From the NCBI GenBank assembly GCA_017308255.1, contig JAFKFN010000013.1, forward strand, positions 1 through 64,000: a stretch of DNA of 64,000 nt, written 5' to 3'. Shown here piece after piece: positions 20,690 through 28,727 of the stretch. The translations under genes were made by a program, and so were the position numbers. Numbering within the stretch: the first letter of the stretch is position 1; each line of letters begins with the position of its first letter. The stretch comes from Altererythrobacter sp. (GTDB lineage: Bacteria; Pseudomonadota; Alphaproteobacteria; Sphingomonadales; Sphingomonadaceae). Under the pieces are notes generated by a model. The model ran no database searches and was not told where the DNA came from. It saw only the letters and a program-made list of their open reading frames with translations.

Positions 20690-21546
20690 GCGCAGAGGAC
20701 GATCCGCTGACACCGATCGGCTCGGGCAAGGATGAAAACCGGGCCCGCGCCTCGCGCCTCGACCGCGAGATCGAACGCCTGCGGACCAGCCCAACGCCGA
20801 CCAGCGGTCAGTCGCTCGAAACCTCGATCAATTCCTTCGTTTCCGGAGTTCCATGGATGGGCATTTTTTCCCGCACCCGCGATATCATCGCCGCCAATTT
20901 CAACGAGCTGCTCGATCACGCCGACGATCCGGCGAAGATGATCCGGATGATTATCCTGGAGATGGAAGAAACGCTGGTGGAAGTTCGCGCCAGCGCGGCG
21001 CGCACGATCGCGGACCAGAAGGAAATGCACCGCCATTGCGTGAAGCTGGAAAAGCTCCAGGCCGACTGGGGCGAGAAGGCGCAGCTTGCCCTTAGCAAGG
21101 ATCGCGAGGACCTGGCCCGGGCGGCGCTGGTGGAAAAGAAGCGCGCGGCCGACATGGCCGACCAGCTCAAGCAGGAAATCGCCGTGCTCGACGACGCGCT
21201 GCGCGCCTATGAGCAGGACATCGCCAAGCTGCAGAACCGCCTGCGCGAGGCGCGCAGCCGGCAGACGCAGATCGCCGCCCGCCTGGAAAGCGCCGAGAAC
21301 CGCGTCAAGCTGCGCAGCCTGATGACCAATGAGCGCGTGGACGAGGCGCTGACCCGCTTCGACCAGCTCGAACGGAGAGTCGATTATGCCGAGGGCCGCG
21401 CCGATGCGCTGTCGATCGCCGATGGCGCCAAGCCGACTCTGGCCGAAGAGATCGCCGCGCTCGAAGGCAGCGACAAGATCGACGAGGAACTGGAAGCCAT
21501 GAAGCGCGCGCTCGGCAAGGGCGACGACGAGACGAAGGGGGAATAA
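20686..21546 (+). CDS. pspA: Phage shock protein A, with possible N-terminal extension
   Basis: Canonical PspA begins at the ATG at 20857 (MGIFSRTRDIIAANFNELL), preceded by GGAG, and gives 229 aa of continuous coiled coil (PspA/Vipp1/ESCRT-III superfamily). However, the frame is open without a stop back to an ATG at 20686, which overlaps the previous gene's stop (ATGA). That would add 57 polar residues and give 286 aa. Both starts look usable. PspA binds the inner membrane under stress and restrains PspF. Confidence 0.92.
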   Translation: MSAEDDPLTPIGSGKDENRARASRLDREIERLRTSPTPTSGQSLETSINSFVSGVPWMGIFSRTRDIIAANFNELLDHADDPAKMIRMIILEMEETLVEVRASAARTIADQKEMHRHCVKLEKLQADWGEKAQLALSKDREDLARAALVEKKRAADMADQLKQEIAVLDDALRAYEQDIAKLQNRLREARSRQTQIAARLESAENRVKLRSLMTNERVDEALTRFDQLERRVDYAEGRADALSIADGAKPTLAEEIAALEGSDKIDEELEAMKRALGKGDDETKGE

Positions 21547-21549
21547 GCC

Positions 21550-21843
21550 GTGGAGGGTTTCGTCGCCATTGTGGCCATATTCATCGGCCTGCCGTGGATC
21601 ATCTTCCACTACATCACCAAGTGGAAGACGGCCGCCACTATCACCAACGACGACGAGCACTTGCTGGAAGAGCTTTATCAGCTCGCCAAGCGGCTCGAAG
21701 AACGGATGGATACGGTGGAGCGCCTGGTCGCATCCGACAATCCCGAGGTCAGGCCGGCGCGCCTGGTTCCTGGCCGGGAGATCGACAACGAACCGCTGCG
21801 CGAGCTGGATCGCCTGCTCGCCGAGAAGGGAGCCCGCAAGTGA
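21550..21843 (+). CDS. pspB: Envelope stress response membrane protein PspB
   Basis: 97 aa, GTG start. One N-terminal TM segment (FVAIVAIFIGLPWIIFHYI), then a helical, leucine-zipper-like part (LAKRLEERMDTVERLVASD). It lies 3 bases after pspA, and its stop overlaps the pspC GTG. PspB and PspC sense envelope stress and relieve PspA inhibition of PspF. Confidence 0.88.
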   Translation: MEGFVAIVAIFIGLPWIIFHYITKWKTAATITNDDEHLLEELYQLAKRLEERMDTVERLVASDNPEVRPARLVPGREIDNEPLRELDRLLAEKGARK

Positions 21844-22214
21844 CCAGCGAACGCACCCGATTCTACCGCGACAAGCAGAACGCCAAGCTGATGGGCGTAT
21901 GCTCGGGGCTTGAAGACTACACCGGCATCAACGCCGTGTGGTGGCGGCTGGGCTTCATCATCCTGACGATCAGCACCGGCTTCGGCTTGCCCGCCTATTT
22001 CGCGCTCGGCCTGCTTTCGATGAAGAAGCCCGCGCACCTTTACGTGGACGAGCAGGAGCAGCGTTACTGGCAGCGAGTCCGCCAGTCGCCCAAGCGCACG
22101 GCCCGCGAAATCCGCGCGCGCTTCCGCGATATCGACCGCCGCCTGGCGGATGTCGAAACCTACTACGTCACCAGCAATCCGCGCCTGTCGGCCGAGATTG
22201 AACGGCTGCGCTGA
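21840..22214 (+). CDS. pspC: Envelope stress response membrane protein PspC
   Basis: 124 aa, GTG start overlapping the pspB stop (GTGA). It has the PspC domain (LMGVCSGLEDYTGINAVWWR) with two hydrophobic segments and a charged, helical C-terminal tail ending RLSAEIERLR. That ending recurs in the small protein encoded at 23194-23451. It acts with PspB at the inner membrane. Confidence 0.9.
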   Translation: MTSERTRFYRDKQNAKLMGVCSGLEDYTGINAVWWRLGFIILTISTGFGLPAYFALGLLSMKKPAHLYVDEQEQRYWQRVRQSPKRTAREIRARFRDIDRRLADVETYYVTSNPRLSAEIERLR

Positions 22215-22236
22215 GCGAGACCAGAGGAGCACTGAG

Positions 22237-22539
22237 ATGGGAGATCTCGTTCCAATCGTCGGCACCCTGGCACCGTTCCTGATGGTGATCGGCATTGTCT
22301 GGGTCCGCAGCAACGCCAAGCTGGAGGAAAAGCGCATCGCCACCACGGCGGAAACCAGCGCCGAGAAGGCCGCGCAATATTCCAGCCGGATCGCCGAGAT
22401 GGAGGACCGCATCCGCGTGCTCGAACGCATCGTGACCGACAAGGGCTACGACGTCGCCACGCAGATCGAGGCCCTGCGCGACCAGCGGCGGGTGGACGAA
22501 CAGATCGCCGAGCTCAAGGAGAGGAGTGCCGCGCGATGA
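22237..22539 (+). CDS. Small TM/coiled-coil protein, PspB-like, paralog 1
   Basis: 100 aa. It has an N-terminal TM (about 5-23), then a helical region with the recurring motif RVLERIVTDKGYDVATQIE. AGAGGAG lies upstream. Layout and motif resemble PspB, and related copies follow at 22536 and 22844. Its stop overlaps the next start (ATGA). The function is not established. Context suggests the psp response. Confidence 0.75.
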   Translation: MGDLVPIVGTLAPFLMVIGIVWVRSNAKLEEKRIATTAETSAEKAAQYSSRIAEMEDRIRVLERIVTDKGYDVATQIEALRDQRRVDEQIAELKERSAAR

Positions 22540-22844
22540 ACGATGTGAACATCGTATTTGCCCTGCTGTTGTTGTTTGGCTTCATGGGGGCAATGCGATC
22601 CTGCGGGGCGGGCCGTCAGCGGCGCCGGATGAAGGAAACCATCGCCGACTTGCAGAGCGCGCAGGCTTCGGCGCCGCCCGCGCTGCCCGGCGCGAGCCGG
22701 GAACAGGTGGAAAGCCTCGAAGCACGGGTCCGGGTTCTGGAGCGTATCGTCACCGATCGCGGCTACGACGTCGCCACCCAGATCGAGGCCCTGCGCGACA
22801 AGCCCGCCGCGCGCCTGGCCACGGCCACCGAGGAGACCCACTGA
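22536..22844 (+). CDS. Small TM/coiled-coil protein, PspB-like, paralog 2
   Basis: 102 aa. It has an N-terminal TM (NIVFALLLLFGFMGAMRSC), then a linker and the motif RVLERIVTDRGYDVATQIE, nearly identical to paralog 1. It overlaps both neighbours by one to four bases, implying coupled translation in the psp operon. Confidence 0.75.
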   Translation: MNDVNIVFALLLLFGFMGAMRSCGAGRQRRRMKETIADLQSAQASAPPALPGASREQVESLEARVRVLERIVTDRGYDVATQIEALRDKPAARLATATEETH

Positions 22845-23197
22845 TGGACGTGGTGCAACAGATCCTGCCCTATATCGGCTGGGCGATCGCCGGCGTGGTC
22901 GCGGTGTCGCTCGGCGGCATCCTGGCCAGCGTCCACAACACGCGGCTCAAGATCAAGAACGGCTATCCCATCGAAGGCATGTGGGGCCAGTCCCTGAAGC
23001 CGGGAACCGACGCGGAATCCAAGGAGCGGATCAAGCTGCTGACCCAGGAGAACGCCTCGCTGCGGGCCGAGCTGGGCTCGATGAAGGACCGCCTGGCGGT
23101 GGTCGAGCGAATCGTGACCGACAAGGGTTTCGACGTCGCCCGGCAGATCGATGCGCTGCGCGACGCGAAGCTGGAGGATGGAAGGAAAACGCAATGA
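22844..23197 (+). CDS. Small TM/coiled-coil protein, PspB-like, paralog 3
   Basis: 117 aa. A TM near residues 10-30 is followed by a longer polar linker and a coiled coil ending in VVERIVTDKGFDVARQIDAL, the diverged form of the shared motif. The start overlaps the previous stop (TGATG), and its own stop overlaps the next ATG. Confidence 0.75.
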   Translation: MDVVQQILPYIGWAIAGVVAVSLGGILASVHNTRLKIKNGYPIEGMWGQSLKPGTDAESKERIKLLTQENASLRAELGSMKDRLAVVERIVTDKGFDVARQIDALRDAKLEDGRKTQ

Positions 23198-23451
23198 GCT
23201 TCTGGACCGCGATCGTCGTGATCGTCGCCATCGTGGCGGTGACCGAAGTGATGAAGGCGAAGCATCGCGCCCGGCACGGGATCACGACCGATCACATGGG
23301 CAACGAGAAGCCGCTCATGCGCGAGAATACGGAACTCAAGCGCGAGATCGAGGATCTGCGCGAACGGGTGAAAGTGCTGGAACGGATCGCCACCGAGGAC
23401 CGCGATACCAAGCGGCTTTCGGCCGAGATCGAGAGCCTGCGCGACAAATAG
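23194..23451 (+). CDS. Small TM/coiled-coil protein, PspB-like, paralog 4
   Basis: 85 aa. It has an N-terminal TM (SFWTAIVVIVAIVAVTEVM), a short basic stretch, and a coiled coil with ERVKVLERIATEDRDTKRL ending SAEIESLRDK. The shared motif is shortened and its end resembles that of PspC. ATGA overlap with paralog 3. Confidence 0.72.
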   Translation: MSFWTAIVVIVAIVAVTEVMKAKHRARHGITTDHMGNEKPLMRENTELKREIEDLRERVKVLERIATEDRDTKRLSAEIESLRDK

Positions 23452-23478
23452 GCGCGCCAGGCAGGGAGACACGCGACA

Positions 23479-23715
23479 ATGAGCCAGGAATTGCTGATCG
23501 CCGCCAGTGCCCTCGCCGGTTTGCTGGTCGTGGCCTTCACCGTGCTCAAGGGCTGGCAGGACTGGCTGGCGCTGAAAACACGCGAGCTTGAGAACGGCCG
23601 CCGGCATGGCGAGATCGAAGGCGGGGCGCGCGAAGGCGCCGCGCGGATCGAGCTTGCCGACCTGAAGGAACGCATCCGCAAGCTGGAAGCCATTGCCAGC
23701 GGGGTGGACCTGTGA
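23479..23715 (+). CDS. Small TM/coiled-coil protein, PspB-like, paralog 5
   Basis: 78 aa. It has an N-terminal TM (about 5-24), a polar helix and a C-terminal LADLKERIRKLEAIASG, the most reduced form of the motif. AGGGAG precedes the ATG. It is last in the psp operon and is followed by a dispersed palindromic repeat. Confidence 0.68.
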   Translation: MSQELLIAASALAGLLVVAFTVLKGWQDWLALKTRELENGRRHGEIEGGAREGAARIELADLKERIRKLEAIASGVDL

Positions 23716-23728
23716 TCTTTTTCCACTC

Positions 23729-23833
23729 GTCATTGCGAGCGAAGCGACGCAATCCAGGACGTATTGCACTGCGCCCTGGATTGGTTGGCCGGTGGCCAGC
23801 TTCGCTTCCGTCGCTTCGCTCCTCGCAATGACG
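23729..23833. repeat. Dispersed palindromic repeat, copy 1
   Basis: Ends are inverted (GTCATTGCGAG at 23729-23739 and CTCGCAATGAC at 23823-23833), with internal AATCCAGG and CCTGGATT also inverted. A second copy with the same ends and core lies at 46038-46119. It is intergenic and non-coding, of REP or MITE type, and may act as a transcription end. Confidence 0.8.
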
Positions 23834-23874
23834 AACGTGGTTGCACCTTCTTGCTGACACGATAGGGGCGGGGA

Positions 23875-24282
23875 ATGCGTTCCCTTTCCGATATCCTCGA
23901 CGAATACGAATTCCTCGACGCCGACGAACGCTATCGCCTGCTGATCGAACTGGGCCGCGAGCTGGAGGAGATGCCCCAGGCGCTGAAGACCGATGCCACG
24001 CTGGTGCGCGGCTGCTCGGCCAGCGTGTGGGTCTATCCCACCGAGCGGGACGGGCGCCTGCATTTCCTGGCCGACAGCAACGCCGCGATCACCAAGGGCA
24101 TCGTCGCCCTGGTGCTGAGCGCGGTGCAGGACAAGCCGGCGGGGGAAGTGGCCGCGATGGACGTGGCCCAGGCGCTGGAGCCGTTCGACCTCAGGAACCA
24201 GCTCAGTTCCAACCGCACCCAGGGCGTACCCAACATGATCGCGCTGGTACAGCGCCACGCCGCGCGGCTGGCGGAGGCATAA
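23875..24282 (+). CDS. sufE: SufE-family sulfur acceptor protein
   Basis: 135 aa. It accepts persulfide sulfur from the cysteine desulfurase SufS in Fe-S cluster assembly. Signatures are YRLLIELGREL and LVRGCSASVWV, with the acceptor Cys47. It stands alone here. No suf operon is in the window. Fe-S-related genes grxD and bolA lie 2 kb away. Confidence 0.92.
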   Translation: MRSLSDILDEYEFLDADERYRLLIELGRELEEMPQALKTDATLVRGCSASVWVYPTERDGRLHFLADSNAAITKGIVALVLSAVQDKPAGEVAAMDVAQALEPFDLRNQLSSNRTQGVPNMIALVQRHAARLAEA

Positions 24283-24351
24283 AATGCTGGCTTTTGCCGG
24301 CCCAAGCGCGGGCTGGCTTGAAATGGCGCGGTTCCGGCGTAAGTGCCTTTC

Positions 24352-25782
24352 ATGGCCAGCAAACCACGCACTCTCTATGAGAAGATCTGGGACGAACACG
24401 TCATCGAACGGCGTGACGACGGCACTTGCCTGATCTTCATCGACCGCCACCTCGTCCACGAAGTCACCAGCCCGCAGGCGTTCGAAGCGCTGCGGATGAC
24501 CGGCCGCAAGGTCCGCCATCCGGAACTGACGCTGGCGGTGCCGGACCATAACCTGCCGACCACCCCTCGCCTCGATGCCGATGGCCGTCGCGTGCCGATC
24601 GCCGATCCCGAAAGCCGCGACCAGCTTGCCGCGCTGGAACGCAACGCGCCGGAATTCGGCGTGCGCTATTTCGATGCGACCAGCCGCCAGCAGGGCATCG
24701 TCCACGTCGTCGGGCCGGAACAGGGCTTCACCCTCCCCGGCACCACGCTGGTCTGCGGCGACAGCCACACCGCCGCGCACGGCGCGCTGGGCGCGCTGGC
24801 CTTCGGCATCGGCACCAGCGAGGTCGAACACGTGCTGGCCACGCAGACGCTGCTGCTCAGGACATGGAAGACGATGGAAGTGCGCGTGGAGGGCGATCTC
24901 GCCCCCGGCGTTACGGCGAAGGACCTGATCCTGCACATTACCGGCGTGATCGGCACCGCCGGCGGCACCGGCCATGCGATCGAGTATCGCGGCAAGGTGT
25001 TCGAGGAGATGAGCATCGAAAGCCGCCTGACGGTTTGCAACATGAGCATCGAAGGCGGTGCGCGAGTCGGGCTGATCGCGCCCGATGACACGACGTTCGC
25101 CTATCTCAAGGGCCGCCCCTTCTCGCCCAAGGGCGACGAATGGGACCAGGCCGTCGCATATTGGCGCACGCTCCATACCGATCCCGGTGCGCGCTTCGAC
25201 AAGTCGGTGGTGATCGACGCCAGCACCGTGGAGCCCACGGTGACCTGGGGCACCAGCCCCGAAGACACGGTGGCGATCGGCGGCGTGGTGCCCGATCCCG
25301 CCGCCTTCGCCGATCCGAGCAAGCAGAAGGCCGCCCGCGCCAGCCTCGACTACATGGGGCTCGAACCCGGCCAGCGCATGAGCGAGGTCGAGGTGCAGAA
25401 CGTCTTCATCGGCAGCTGCACCAATAGCCGCATCGAGGATCTGAGAGCGGCGGCCGCCGTGCTCAAGGGCCGCCGGAAGGCCTCCAATGTGAAGTGGGCG
25501 ATCGTCGTCCCCGGATCGGGCCTGGTCAAGGCGCAGGCAGAGGCCGAAGGGCTGGACAAGGTCTTCACCGAAGCCGGCCTGGAATGGCGCGAGCCGGGCT
25601 GTTCGGCCTGCCTGGGCATGAACCCGGACAAAGTGCCGGCCGGCGAACGCTGCGCCAGCACCAGCAACCGCAACTTCGTGGGCCGGCAGGGCCCCGGCGC
25701 GCGGACCCACCTGGTAAGCCCGGCGATGGCCGCGGCGGCGGCGGTGACGGGCAAGCTGACGGACGTGCGCGAACTGGGCTGA
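24352..25782 (+). CDS. leuC: 3-isopropylmalate dehydratase large subunit
   Basis: 476 aa, an aconitase-family [4Fe-4S] enzyme of leucine biosynthesis (2- to 3-isopropylmalate). Cluster ligands are Cys356 (IGSCTNSR), Cys417 and Cys420 (CSACLGM). The start ATG at 24352 ([13 protein letters not shown]) fits the family. It is not adjacent to leuD, which lies 1.3 kb away on the opposite strand and facing it, separated by an insertion-element relic and three genes. Confidence 0.97.
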   Translation: MASKPRTLYEKIWDEHVIERRDDGTCLIFIDRHLVHEVTSPQAFEALRMTGRKVRHPELTLAVPDHNLPTTPRLDADGRRVPIADPESRDQLAALERNAPEFGVRYFDATSRQQGIVHVVGPEQGFTLPGTTLVCGDSHTAAHGALGALAFGIGTSEVEHVLATQTLLLRTWKTMEVRVEGDLAPGVTAKDLILHITGVIGTAGGTGHAIEYRGKVFEEMSIESRLTVCNMSIEGGARVGLIAPDDTTFAYLKGRPFSPKGDEWDQAVAYWRTLHTDPGARFDKSVVIDASTVEPTVTWGTSPEDTVAIGGVVPDPAAFADPSKQKAARASLDYMGLEPGQRMSEVEVQNVFIGSCTNSRIEDLRAAAAVLKGRRKASNVKWAIVVPGSGLVKAQAEAEGLDKVFTEAGLEWREPGCSACLGMNPDKVPAGERCASTSNRNFVGRQGPGARTHLVSPAMAAAAAVTGKLTDVRELG

Positions 25783-26115
25783 CCGGCGCTGCCGGCGAGC
25801 AGGTGTTGACACATCTGACAGTGTTCAGGGGCAAATGTCACTTTGCCCCGAATGTGCCACTTGCCCGGCAAAGCGTCACCTTATCGGCCGAAGTGTAACC
25901 TTGCCGCGATAGCGCAGTGCCACTCGCAAAAACGCGGCCTTGCCCGCGCGGGCGACGATCGGCGGCGGATGGACGGGCGGAGGCCATGCCCCGCCCTGCC
26001 CCGAACCACGCAGTGTAGGAAAGTGTTCGTCCGCACCCGGCGAAGGCCGGACGGGCAGAGCTAAGGCGTGGTCGCCTTGGCTGAATGCTCGTGGATTGGA
26101 AGGTGAGGTGGGGTC
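25783..26115. other. Intergenic region holding an insertion-element end relic
   Basis: About 330 bp without a gene between leuC and grxD. Bases 25804-25906 look like one end of an IS21-family element. The remainder (25907-26115) is GC-rich with no coding frame that I can support. It includes an imperfect repeat around CGGCGAAGGCCGGACG near 26039. Confidence 0.5.
25804..25906. mobile_element. Solo IS21-like terminus (relic)
   Basis: Starts TGTTGACACATCTGACAGTG and continues as four degenerate direct repeats of about 18-21 bases, at 25833, 25851, 25870 and 25891, each a version of AAxTGTCACTTTGCCC. Repeated units of this kind, starting 5'-TG, are typical of IS21-family ends. No istA or istB and no opposite end were seen, so this is a remnant. 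Confidence 0.5.
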
Positions 26116-26445
26116 TTAGCCCGCCTTGGCGACCTGCTTGTCGGTCAGGAGCTGCTGGAGTTCGCCGGCTTCGTACATTTCCATCATGATGTCGCTGCCG
26201 CCGACGAATTCACCCTTCACGTAGAGCTGGGGGATGGTCGGCCAGTCGGAGTATTCCTTGATGGCCTGGCGGATCTCCATGTCCTGCAACACGTCCACGC
26301 TGTCATAAGCCACGCCGCAATGATCGAGGATCGCCACCGCGCGGCTGGAGAAGCCACATTGCGGAAACAGCGGCGTCCCCTTCATGAACAGGACGACATC
26401 GTTGTTATCGACGATCTGGGCAATACGGGCGTTGGGATCGGACAT
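26116..26445 (-). CDS. grxD: Monothiol glutaredoxin, Grx4 family
   Basis: 109 aa. CGFS active site (Cys30) in [12 protein letters not shown], plus the glutathione-binding [16 protein letters not shown]. It binds [2Fe-2S] clusters and forms complexes with BolA proteins. bolA lies immediately upstream on the same strand (27 bases), consistent with joint function in iron-sulfur trafficking or iron sensing. Confidence 0.95.
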   Translation of the reverse strand: MSDPNARIAQIVDNNDVVLFMKGTPLFPQCGFSSRAVAILDHCGVAYDSVDVLQDMEIRQAIKEYSDWPTIPQLYVKGEFVGGSDIMMEMYEAGELQQLLTDKQVAKAG

Positions 26446-26472
26446 CTGCGAGACCTAGTTGAATGACAGGGA

Positions 26473-26706
26473 TCAGTTGGGAACGGCGGTGACCAGTTGC
26501 AAGGCATGAAGCTCGCCGCCCATGCGGCCGCCCAGCGCCTCGTAGACCATCTTGTGCTGGAGAACCCGGCTCTTGCCCGTGAAGGCCGACGAGACAACCC
26601 GCGCGCGGTAATGATTGCCGTCACCGGCGAGGTCTTCGATCAGGACGTCGGCGTCCGGGAAGGCATCCCTGATCAGCGCCTCTATCTCTGCCGCGGCCAT
26701 GGCCAT
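26473..26706 (-). CDS. bolA: BolA-family protein
   Basis: 77 aa. The class II KH-like BolA fold is indicated by FTGKSRVLQHKMVYEALG and ELHALQLVTAVP. It partners with monothiol glutaredoxin. The gene order DUF1476-bolA-grxD is common in alphaproteobacteria. It lies four bases after the DUF1476 gene and is co-transcribed with grxD. Confidence 0.9.
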   Translation of the reverse strand: MAMAAAEIEALIRDAFPDADVLIEDLAGDGNHYRARVVSSAFTGKSRVLQHKMVYEALGGRMGGELHALQLVTAVPN

Positions 26707-26710
26707 GGGA

Positions 26711-27034
26711 TCAGGACTCGCCCATGAGCTGGCGGCGCGCCTCGACGGCCTTTTCCTCCAGCGCGGCGCGGACCCCGGCCTCGTCGATATCGACGCCGGC
26801 CGCGGTGAGATCGCCGAGGACCTTGCGGATCACGTCCTCGTCACCCGCTTCCTCGAAATCGGCCTGGACCACGGCCTTGGCATAAGCCTCCGTCTCTTCC
26901 GGCGTGAGGCCCATGCGGGCGGCGGCCCATTGGCCCAGCAGGCGGTTGCGCCGGGCGGCGACGCGGAACGCGGTATCCGCATCCAGCGCGAACTTGGCTT
27001 CTTCCGCGCGCTTGCGATCGTCGAAGTCGGTCAT
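26711..27034 (-). CDS. DUF1476 protein, F1-ATPase inhibitor zeta-like
   Basis: 107 aa, all-helical. The family is the alphaproteobacterial DUF1476, whose Paracoccus member inhibits F1F0-ATPase hydrolysis. Recognisable text is FDDRKRAEEAKFALDAD and RRNRLLGQWAA. The start ATG at 27034 (MTDFDDRK) is the family N-terminus. First of the three-gene set with bolA and grxD. Confidence 0.88.
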   Translation of the reverse strand: MTDFDDRKRAEEAKFALDADTAFRVAARRNRLLGQWAAARMGLTPEETEAYAKAVVQADFEEAGDEDVIRKVLGDLTAAGVDIDEAGVRAALEEKAVEARRQLMGES

Positions 27035-27089
27035 TGTGTCTGGCCTCTTAAATCGTGGAGCCGCCCGCATAAGGGCGGATTTCGAACAC

Positions 27090-27695
27090 TTACGCAGCGA
27101 TCCCCGTGCCGCGCGCCAGCCATGGCCTGCGCGCCGCCAACTGGCGCTCGTAACGGGAAATCGCTTCGCCGCTTTCCAGCGTCAGGGCAACCTCGTCCAG
27201 CCCGTTCAGCAGGCAATACTTGCGGAACGGATCGATCTCGAACGGGAAACGGTCCTGGAACGGCGTCGTCACCACCTGGTGTTCCAGATCGATCGAGATC
27301 GGATCGGTTTCGGCCACTTCCATCAGCCGATCGACCTGTTCCTGCGGCAGGGCCACGGTGAGGATGCCGTTCTTGAACGCATTGCCCGAGAAGATGTCGG
27401 AAAAGCTGGGCGCGATCACCGCTTTCACGCCCATGTCGAGCAGCGCCCAGGCCGCGTGTTCGCGGGACGAGCCGCAGCCGAAATTGTCACCCGCGACGAT
27501 GATCGGGGCGCCGGCCAAGTCGGGCCGGTCGAACACGTTGTCGGGGTCCCCGGACCTGAGGGCTTCGAACGCCCCCCTGCCCAGCCCTTCGCGCGTGACC
27601 GTCTTGAGCCAGCGGGCGGGAATGATCAGGTCGGTATCGGCGTTCTTGAGGCCGAAGGGATAGGCACGGCCTTCCACTGCGCGGACCGGTTCCAT
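27090..27695 (-). CDS. leuD: 3-isopropylmalate dehydratase small subunit
   Basis: 201 aa, normal length. It forms the swivel subunit with LeuC. Family motifs include [14 protein letters not shown] and [17 protein letters not shown]. The ATG overlaps the stop of a 54-aa membrane protein gene (TGATG). It lies on the opposite strand from leuC, 1.3 kb away. Confidence 0.96.
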   Translation of the reverse strand: MEPVRAVEGRAYPFGLKNADTDLIIPARWLKTVTREGLGRGAFEALRSGDPDNVFDRPDLAGAPIIVAGDNFGCGSSREHAAWALLDMGVKAVIAPSFSDIFSGNAFKNGILTVALPQEQVDRLMEVAETDPISIDLEHQVVTTPFQDRFPFEIDPFRKYCLLNGLDEVALTLESGEAISRYERQLAARRPWLARGTGIAA

Positions 27696-27859
27696 CAATC
27701 GGTCTCCGGCGGTTCGCCGCTGGGGATGGGGCCCGGCTGTTGCGGCTTGTGCTTGTCCTTGTCCTTGCGGCGGTTCACGTAAAGCAGCGCCGCGGCGATC
27801 GCGGCGGAGCCGATCGCGCCGGCGATGGTGGCCTTGCCCTTGGGAAATCGCTTGGTCAT
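27695..27859 (-). CDS. 54-aa single-TM protein coupled to leuD
   Basis: Starts [14 protein letters not shown], with a small Ala/Gly-rich TM (about 10-28), then a lysine-rich stretch ([10 protein letters not shown]) and a proline-rich end. The stop overlaps the leuD ATG. The function is unknown. The codon bias and overlap argue that it is real. Confidence 0.6.
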   Translation of the reverse strand: MTKRFPKGKATIAGAIGSAAIAAALLYVNRRKDKDKHKPQQPGPIPSGEPPETD

Positions 27860-27897
27860 GCCTGCTCAATGGGATGCTTGGGCGGGCGAGGCAAGTA

Positions 27898-28419
27898 TCA
27901 GCGCAGAAAATCGCCTAGCCGGGCCCACAGCTTTTCCTTTTCGCGCAGCGGCATCGCCGCATAGGCCGGGCTGGACGACGGCAGGGGGACAAGCGCCGGC
28001 GGCTTAGATTCCTGCGGTGTGGGCCCCAGCCGCGCAGGCGCGAGCTGCGCCAGGCCGATCCGCGCCGCCGCCTGCCCGTTGAAGCCGACCGCGCGCAGAT
28101 CGGGCAGGGAAGCGACAAGCTCCGCCAGGGCATTGGGCTGCGCTTGGCGGATGGCGGCATCGAGGCTGCCCCGCCGGTGCGCGGACGCGACCGTGTCCCA
28201 CAGGCCGACCCCGGCTTCGAGCAGCGCGGCAAGCCTGGCTTCGTAGTCGAGCGGCTCCAGCTCCCGGCCGATGGTTTTGCCGATCAGGCGCCAGAAGCCA
28301 TTGCGGGGATGCGCGTAATAGCGCTGCGCGGCCAGCGACGCCTCACCCGGCAGGCTGCCGAGCACGAGCACGCGCGTGTTCGGCGCGACGACGGGCGGGA
28401 AGGACGATTTGCGCATCAT
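27898..28419 (-). CDS. DNA-deoxyinosine glycosylase (UDG superfamily)
   Basis: 173 aa. The N-terminal motif [20 protein letters not shown] followed by RNGFWRL is characteristic of the hypoxanthine-DNA glycosylase branch of the UDG superfamily, which excises deaminated adenine. The DNA-intercalation region lies near the C-terminus ([10 protein letters not shown]). It is monocistronic. Confidence 0.85.
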   Translation of the reverse strand: MMRKSSFPPVVAPNTRVLVLGSLPGEASLAAQRYYAHPRNGFWRLIGKTIGRELEPLDYEARLAALLEAGVGLWDTVASAHRRGSLDAAIRQAQPNALAELVASLPDLRAVGFNGQAAARIGLAQLAPARLGPTPQESKPPALVPLPSSSPAYAAMPLREKEKLWARLGDFLR

Positions 28420-28727
28420 GGCCGCGCTCTATCATCCGCCGGGGATAAGGGAGAACCGATCTTCGGGGAGGCGGAGCCGACTGCCGGAGCTGATTTGGGG
28501 GTGTCCCGGCAGTCAGCCCCGCCTCGTTTGAAGACTTCGGTGGGTCCAATCTCTCTTGCACGCCGCGTGCCAGTTCCGAAGACCGCCCCATTTTCCTGGC
28601 ACACAATGGTTTCCGGGCCGTTAACCCCTTGGCCCACTGTCAAAAAATCCGACACGACAGGGTGACTGGTGCGTTAGGGATAACCTGCCTAGGATGCCGG
28701 CGAACGCAATGGATACCCCGCTGAACC
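28420..28727. other. Intergenic region with a large inverted repeat
   Basis: About 308 bp with no supported gene between the glycosylase and the mechanosensitive channel. A 20-bp imperfect inverted repeat lies at 28468-28525. I see no terminator T-run. A minus-strand frame of 79 codons crosses the region but lacks coding character. Confidence 0.5.
28468..28525. repeat. Imperfect 20-bp inverted repeat
   Basis: The core GACTGCCGG/CCGGCAGTC (28479-28487 and 28506-28514) is extended outward by GAGGCGG/CCGCCTC with two mismatches and an 18-base loop. It could be a stable RNA hairpin or a REP-like unit. Confidence 0.55.

Noticed and set aside
24283-24351. Hairpin GCCGGCCC/GGGCTGGC after sufE
   Set aside because: One G-U pair and no T-run; too weak to call a terminator.
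28416-28655. 79-codon minus-strand frame between the glycosylase and the mechanosensitive channel
   Set aside because: Amino acid composition and codon positions do not look coding, and no ribosome-binding site was seen.
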